64,000 nt of DNA from Perilla frutescens (Eukaryota > Streptophyta > Magnoliopsida > Lamiales > Lamiaceae). The notes beneath the pieces were generated by a model that saw nothing but the letters and a program-made list of their open reading frames with translations, was not told the origin of the DNA and did no database searches. Position numbers and translations under genes: made by a program. The stretch lies in assembly GCA_026008535.1 (NCBI GenBank), contig BRKX01000001.1:72800317-72864316 (forward strand). Direction: 5' to 3'. Position 1 is the first letter of the stretch. Every line of letters starts with the position of its first letter. Shown here one piece after another: positions 58,285-64,000 of the stretch.

Positions 58285-59688
58285 TCACAAGCTGCTTCTA
58301 ACATGCAAGTTTTCTACAACTTCTCGAAGGCCCTCGTTAAAGTTAGCTGCAAAAACTTCCATTTGAACCTTAGGCATCGACATCCCAATCTCAACTCCTC
58401 CATCTCTCGATTTACTAATGAAAACTGATTGCGTTGCAATAAATTTAAACATTTTTGGGTTTCCCCATCCAAAATCTACACCATAAACATCAAATTTTGG
58501 TGATCCACCAACTACAGTTGTTCGTTTTCCACCCAGAATATCTATTTCATTTAAGACGTTTTCCGAACCTTCTAAATTTCCCCAGTCACCGTCGACAACT
58601 TTTCCGACGGCCTCCTTGATCGTCTCCGCGGCCGTGACAAAACCCCCGTTCCCTTTCAGTGTTCCATGAGTCGACTGTGTGAGGACGAGTGTCAAGCAGT
58701 TGCCAAAATAGGTGTCGGGCAAGGGCGGACTCAGCTTTGCCCGACAATCAGCAGAGAAAGCAAAGTACTCCGGCTCATCATCAGCCACCGGCTCCCCCGC
58801 ACCAGCCGCGGACTTGGCTATACAGCTCCACACATACGCAGACACCGCCACAAATGAGGAGATTCTGGTAGCGACTGCAGGTTTCCCTCTCCGATCAAAG
58901 CTCTTCAGTTTCCTCAGGACTGCCTCAGTCAGCACAAACTTGGCTTGAACGGTTGTCGGAATCGGAGAAGTAGACGGCGGAGATGCTGGCCAACTCCCCA
59001 CCTTCATTTGCTTCCAACATTTCGCGGCGAGTCTGTCGCCGTCTTGAACAAGGCTTCTGTCGTAGAAAGGCAGGAATTTATCGCCTAACGCCACCAAATG
59101 CCCGTCGCCGCCGTGGAATTTGCTGATCGAAGCCCACGCGTGGTGGAAACGGAAGCGCGTGGTGCCGTCGCAGATGGCGTGATGGATATTGAAGCCAACG
59201 CTGATTCCCTTGTCGGGAAACAGCGTTATTTGAATAGCAGCTACGGGTATCTCAATGAGACGGGGCGAAAAATTGGGCGGGGGCATCTGAGGGACCAAAT
59301 CATGGATGTCGTTGACATCCATGAAATAGTCATCGCCTGTCAGGCGCTGATTCGAGAAATCAGCGCCTGACAAGGCGATGGTTAGGGCCACAGTGTCGCC
59401 CGCCATGTAATGAGAAACGGGCATACCGGAGGCGAGAGGGACGATGATCTTCCCTGCTAGAGGGGGAAAATGCTTGAGAGTGAGGGAGAGGGAATTTTTG
59501 AGATTGGGAACAATGTCGTTGAGGAAAAACGATTTCGAGCATGAGTGTTCGAAATCGTAGAAAAATAGGGTTTTTGTGATATGTGAGGGAAGCCATATCA
59601 TGTCAGAATGCAGAAGAGGGAGAAGTAGTTGGGAAGGGGCACCTTGTGAGGCTGAGACATGGAAGATATCAACAATGTTGATCTCCAT
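58285..59688 (-). CDS. BAHD-E2, BAHD acyltransferase (467 aa)
   Basis: Protein identical to BAHD-E: H170-AIC-D174, YFGNC (327-331), DFGWG (405-409). Convergent with P450-C2. Confidence 0.92.
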   Translation of the reverse strand: MEINIVDIFHVSASQGAPSQLLLPLLHSDMIWLPSHITKTLFFYDFEHSCSKSFFLNDIVPNLKNSLSLTLKHFPPLAGKIIVPLASGMPVSHYMAGDTVALTIALSGADFSNQRLTGDDYFMDVNDIHDLVPQMPPPNFSPRLIEIPVAAIQITLFPDKGISVGFNIHHAICDGTTRFRFHHAWASISKFHGGDGHLVALGDKFLPFYDRSLVQDGDRLAAKCWKQMKVGSWPASPPSTSPIPTTVQAKFVLTEAVLRKLKSFDRRGKPAVATRISSFVAVSAYVWSCIAKSAAGAGEPVADDEPEYFAFSADCRAKLSPPLPDTYFGNCLTLVLTQSTHGTLKGNGGFVTAAETIKEAVGKVVDGDWGNLEGSENVLNEIDILGGKRTTVVGGSPKFDVYGVDFGWGNPKMFKFIATQSVFISKSRDGGVEIGMSMPKVQMEVFAANFNEGLREVVENLHVRSSL

Positions 59689-60635
59689 TGAAACTCCTCA
59701 ATCATGTGTTTCATAACAGATAATCATTTGATTATATATATATATATATGTATGTATTTGTTATCTATTTATTTATTTTTTTCAAAGGGAGACACAAGTG
59801 GCATTATTTAAATTTTTCATACATGTGCAGACACAGACTTTGACAATCAATTTAATTTAAACTATAAATAACAAACACAAATTTGCGTTTATTATACTAA
59901 TAATGTTTTGGCCATGACGTTTTTTGCTATTGACATATCTTTTAATTTTTATACGGCTGTTACAGTATCCATTGTGATTGGGTTAGATGCTTTTAATATC
60001 ATAAATTTTAAGAAATGAAATTCTCTATTACACTCCCTGTGCCATTTTGATTTTTATTAAGTTTTCATACATTTTTTTTCTTCAATTTCAATTTATTTTG
60101 GTTTAGTTTAATTTTATAAATTTTATTTAGGGTTTGTTCCATTCAATTAAGGTTTATATTTATTTTTTAATATTATTGTTTTTATTTTTTAGTTAATATA
60201 ATTGATTAATAGGGTTAATTGTTCCAATTTTTAGAAATAAATGTTAATTATAATTGATTATACCATAATAAATTTTATTTTTCTAATAAACATTTTTAAA
60301 ATATTAAATTTAATTGTGGGGCAAAATAGTGGGATATAGAATGTGGACACGAGAATTTTATTCTAAACTTTAGATATATGTTATTTGCTTTTTAACGTGA
60401 GTTTAAAATTGTGCTACAAAAAACACAAACTTAACAACATTTCAGTGTGTGGATCGGTTCTCGGACCATTAAAAATGACATTATTTTAGCTTAATTGCTT
60501 TAAGATATGTCCACATGTGTTTCTCTTACATCAATATCAATTTCGATTTCGTCGGAATTGGAATCGATAGATGATAAATTTTCAAAAATTATATTTTTAT
60601 GGCACAATTATAAGTTCAAGTTAAAAATAAAAAAT
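59689..60635. other. AT-rich spacer upstream of BAHD-E2
   Basis: Copy of 29554-30500; C60443 replaces G30308. No gene recognised. Confidence 0.45.
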
Positions 60636-61013
60636 GTGGATGAAATCATCCGTTACACTCTGTGCAACACTTGGTGCTACACAATTAAATATATTAATAA
60701 TTTTTCTTCAATTTTTTCATTTAATTTCAATTTATTGTGTTTTAATTTAATTTTACACATTAATTAGGGTTCATCCTACTAAATTAGGGTATATAATTAA
60801 TTTTTCAATATTAAATTTTATCTTCTAATTAATAATTGATTATTTCATAAAAAAATAATTATATATCCTAATTGGGTAGGATGAACCCAAATTAATAAGT
60901 GTAAAATTAAACTAAAGCACAATAAATTAAAATTAAATTAAAAATAGAAGAAAAATTAATAAATTTAAGTATGTAACACCATTGCACAAAGTGTAGCATA
61001 GGATTTCATCTGC
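60636..61013. mobile_element. Palindromic MITE with AAAAAATGTG flanks, unit 2 copy
   Basis: Copy of 30501-30878. Confidence 0.65.
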
Positions 61014-61270
61014 AAAAAATGTGTAACTTTCGATATTTTAAAGTGTTTTTTTTTTATTTTTTAACTCACACACTTGTCATTGTGGTATTGAGAAGATTCG
61101 ATCTCGTAACTTTTGGTCTCCAAAAAACTTCCATTCCACTATTGGGTTATCCCCACCGGGACACGTCATATGACTAGTTAAACCTGAGTTTACTAAAATG
61201 TACAATTCAAAATATATCTCTAAAAAAATGGTGATAACCCAGCTTCTCCTACATATATAAAACTGCAAAA

Positions 61271-61641
61271 ATGGAGGACATTCAAATAAATTATTAGATA
61301 TTTCCATCTCTCATAATTTTCTTTCTATCGTCCATCACAAAATACTTGTGCAAACCATCTGTAAACAAGAATCTAACAGTACCATCCCCACCAAAATTGC
61401 CAATACTCGGAAATCTTCATCTCGGCCGCCACAATCTCCAACGATTGGCCGGAAAATACAAGCCTCTGACGCTCCTCCACATCGTCCGCGTCCCGGTCTT
61501 GCTCGTCTCCTCCACGGACGCATCCCGATAGGTCATTAAGACTCACGATCTCAATTTCACAAGTAGGCCTAGCTCAATACCGGAAAACCAACTAGGAAAT
61601 AGGAAACACAGACGTCGGGCAAAGCAGATTTTCACATTGTT
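61271..61641 (+). pseudogene. P450 pseudogene F2, exon 1 fragment
   Basis: Copy of 31136-31506 with the same stop at codon 9 and the same abrupt transition to copia sequence. Confidence 0.9.
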
Positions 61642-62126
61642 GTAAAAGGTGTCCGCGCACCTAGATGCTAGACATTCTTGAAGAATATAACATTCCTCCA
61701 CTCCATCATCGTTCATTCAGTAAACTCAGAAATTTTCGATTTATAAATAAGAAACCGATATGCCCTACTGTTAAGTGCATACCCAACAAAGATACAATCC
61801 ACCATTTTATGACCGATTTTAATTTGTTTAGGAAGTGACACTTCAACCTTAGCCAAACATCCCCACACTTTGAGGTATTTGTAAGACAGGGTGCGTCTTT
61901 TTCACAACTTGTAAGGTGTTACATCCTTACCCTTAAGTGGAATCTTGTTCAAGATATAGTTAGCTATCAATATAGCTTTCCCCCACAAGTTCTGTGGTAT
62001 TTCCGAATTTATCAATAAAGCGTTCATCATCTCTTTTAGAGTTCGATTTTTGCGTTTAGCAACACCATTAGACTGTGGTGAATAAGGAGCTATAGTTTGA
62101 TGAATTATACCCGCTTCTGCGCATAA
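61642..62126 (-). pseudogene. Copia integrase C-terminal segment
   Basis: Continues the integrase frame after an in-frame stop at 62127. Readable: IIHQTIAPYSPQSNGVAKRK, NALLINSEIPQNLWGKAI, PLKGKDVTPYKL, VWGCLAKVEVSLPKQIKIG and CIFVGYALNSRAYRF, with further in-frame stops. Identical to the fragment at 31507-31991. Confidence 0.85.
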
Positions 62127-62774
62127 TTATTCAAACGGCGCAACATATTCTCCATCTCTATCACTTCGAATTGCTTTAATTTGACCGCTTAGTTGATTTT
62201 CGGCTTCATTTTTTAAGTTCTTAAAAGCTTCAATCGCCTCGTCTTTACTTCTTAAAAGATAAAGATAATAATATTTTGTGCAATCGTCAATAAAAGTAAT
62301 AAAGTACTTTTTACTGCCTCTAGTTTGCACAAGCTTTAAATCACACATGCCTGTGTGAATTAGGTCTAGAGGTTTAGTGCTTCGTTCAACCGAATGAAAC
62401 GGTAACTTGGTCAATTTTGCTTCGACACAAACTTCACATTTGTTTTGTGTAGTAAATTGGTTTACTTTTAGCAAATTTAAATTTACTAAACGTTTTATAC
62501 CATTTAGATTAACATGTCCTAATATACAATGCCATAAATCCGAGCACTCAAGAAGCAAGTAAGCAGAAGAATTCACTTTATTATCACTTTTTGCAATACG
62601 GTGCATAGCCATTATATTCATTTTAAAAAGCCCATTGACGAGATAACCCCGACCAAGGAACCTTCCGTACTTGCTCAAAATAAACTTTTCAGAGTCGAAC
62701 ACTAGTCTAAAATCATGATTGACTAATAGTGAGCCCGAAACCAAATTTTTACAGATGTCCAGGACATGCAGCAC
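62127..62774 (-). pseudogene. Copia GAG-pre-integrase and integrase core
   Basis: 215-residue open stretch. It has the zinc-binding pre-integrase module (LWHCILGH ... CEVCVEAK) and the integrase core with FITFIDDCTKYYYLYLLRSK (first catalytic Asp) and IRSDRDGEY (second catalytic Asp). A stop after YVAPFE ends it before the catalytic Glu. Positions 62127-62266 are also present at the end of duplication unit 1. Confidence 0.88.
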
Positions 62775-62798
62775 ATCCTTCAGAGTTAGCTCTTAGCT

Positions 62799-63116
62799 TC
62801 AAGTCAACTTCAGAATCACATTGCCCACACCAGCCACTTCAGACGAGGCTTGATTTTCCATGTGTAACTTTCTACCTTCAACAACTTTGTAGGTAGCAGA
62901 TGAGCCCTTGTAAGAGCAAACACGACAAGTGGCTCCGGTGTCAACAAACCACTCTCTCGGGTTGTCCACGTGGTTGGCTTCAAACACAACCGCAGCCAAG
63001 TCATCGTCATCCCAATTATCTTGTCGTCCTTTGGCCTTGCCTTTGGTATTGTGTTCCATCATATGCGCACCATAATTGGTACGCTTCTTCTTCGGAGCCG
63101 TACAATATTTGGACAT
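62799..63116 (-). pseudogene. Copia protease segment
   Basis: Contains WFVDTGATCRVCS, the active-site DTGA of copia aspartic proteases, followed by GRKLHMENQASSEVAGVGNV. A break near 62775-62799 separates it from the integrase part, and a frame change near 63060-63116 separates it from gag. Confidence 0.85.
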
Positions 63117-63903
63117 GTGCCCGGCTTGTCACAATTGAAGAAGATACCGTTAAACTTCATCATTGGCTTATTCCCTTTGTTAATTTGACCCGGGCGCTTT
63201 CTCTTATTGCTATTTGATGGTCCACCACATTCCATCAAGTTAGCCTTGGCCTCGATCAGGAATCGTGGTCTCGGATCTGCCTTTCGATTATCGGTTTCAA
63301 TTCGAAGTTTAACCACAAGGTCTTCAAGAGTCATCTCCTTTTGCTTGTGCTTGAAATAGTTCTTGAAGTCCTTCCAACACGGTGGAAACTTCTCGATCAC
63401 TGCAGCAACAGTGAAAGAGTCGGGAAGGACCATCCCTTCAGCATGAACGTCGTGCACAATGAGCTGAAACTCTTACACTTGATCAATCACTGACTGGGTG
63501 TCCACTATCTTGTAATTGAGGAATTGTGCCACCACGAACTTTTTAGTTCCGGCATCCTCTGTTTTGTACTTCTTTTCTAATACTTCCCACAGTTCCTTAG
63601 CACTAGTTACATTTCCGTATACAGAATATAAACTATCTACTAAACCATTCAAAACATAATTTTTACAAAGGAAATCTCCATTGATCCATTGATCATACGC
63701 CGTCCTTTGTTGATGTCCGACTCGTTTTCAGCGATCATTGGAGTATCTTCTTTAATGTAGCTTGCAACTCCCAAGGTGGTCATGTATAATAGCATCTTTT
63801 GCTGCCACCTGTTGAAGTTCAAACCAGAGAACTTCTCCGGCTTCTCAGCTTGGCCATGGGGAATGGTTCTCGTGGGTGCAACCGTAGTCGATGAAGTCGC
63901 CAT
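63059..63903 (-). pseudogene. Copia gag, interrupted
   Basis: The N-terminus is MATSSTTVAPTRTIPHG then EKFSGLNFNRWQQKMLLYMT (63903-63649), the usual copia Gag start. After a gap with stops, a second stretch (63457-63059) has LPDSFTVAAVIEKFPPCWKD, KEMTLEDLVVKLRIE and a remnant of the zinc knuckle region (FFNCDKPGT). Frameshifts prevent a complete product. Confidence 0.85.
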
Positions 63904-64000
63904 TCCAGTAAAGGTAATTGTTTAATTGTTATTTGTCTTGTGATTGTTATAGGAATTACACCTTCTGGAATTTGTTACAATCTGAAGTACAGTAGAATAC

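Larger units (their letters stand above)
32132..62266. repeat. Tandem segmental duplication, unit 2 (30,135 bp)
   Basis: Second head-to-tail copy of 1947-32131. It is 50 bp shorter overall because of repeat-length changes: the (TA)n at 53308-53363 is 60 bp shorter than its partner and the one at 53613-53687 is 20 bp longer, with 2-8 bp changes elsewhere. It begins in the Athila-like element without that element's 3' region, and ends where the copia relic continues uninterrupted to the right. Both outer boundaries therefore keep the ancestral arrangement, and only the central junction is novel. Confidence 0.97.
61642..64000 (-). mobile_element. Degenerate Ty1-copia retrotransposon, 3' truncated
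   Basis: On the minus strand from right to left: gag start (63903), gag C-terminal part, protease, GAG-pre-integrase and integrase, then the segment before reverse transcriptase, where the element ends against P450 pseudogene F2. RT, RNase H and 3' LTR are missing. Several frameshifts and stops make it inactive. No PBS or LTR end was identified in the last 97 bp (63904-64000), which should be leader or 5' LTR. Confidence 0.9.

Noticed and set aside
32132..62266. False duplication from assembling two haplotypes in series
   Set aside because: Not fully excluded, but haplotype concatenation would not by itself create a precise microhomology junction between two transposon interiors. Spanning reads would settle it.
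62900..63217. Plus-strand frame over the copia relic
   Set aside because: Opposite strand to the recognisable protease and gag segments.

Overview
This is a window of plant nuclear genome, almost certainly from a eudicot. It carries two-exon CYP71-type cytochrome P450 genes, intronless BAHD acyltransferase genes, an Athila-type LTR retrotransposon primed by tRNA-Asp, a Ty1-copia relic and many small MITEs in AT-rich, microsatellite-rich DNA. A Lamiales source is a guess from the gene families and is not shown by the sequence.

The dominant structure is a direct tandem duplication of about 30 kb. Unit 1 is 1947-32131 and unit 2 is 32132-62266. I found only three base substitutions between them; the other differences are repeat-length changes in (CT)n, (TA)n and (CA)n tracts. 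The head-to-tail junction joins the interior of a copia relic to the interior of an Athila-like element across a shared 5-bp AATAA.

Layout: 1-6015 is a non-autonomous Athila-like element on the minus strand (partial 3' LTR, PPT, gag-protease ORF, PBS, full 5' LTR). Each unit then holds, in order: P450 pseudogene A (exon 2 only, frameshifted, +); MITE-rich spacer; P450-B (+); BAHD-D (-); a long spacer with a pogo relic and several MITEs; P450-C (+); BAHD-E (-); P450 pseudogene F (exon 1 fragment, +); and the truncated copia relic (-). Unit 2 opens with the Athila-like gag-protease ORF, PBS and 5' LTR, lacking that element's 3' part. After unit 2 the copia relic continues through integrase, protease and gag to the window end.

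The alternating P450(+)/BAHD(-) order, and homologous 3' flanks of the two BAHD genes, suggest an older duplication of a P450+BAHD pair, followed by very recent duplication of the whole block. The result is four intact P450s, four intact BAHD acyltransferases and four P450 pseudogene fragments. This looks like a specialised-metabolism gene cluster: ER-bound P450s would hydroxylate or otherwise oxidise a scaffold, and cytosolic BAHD enzymes would acylate hydroxyl or sugar groups using acyl-CoA. The substrates cannot be read from sequence.
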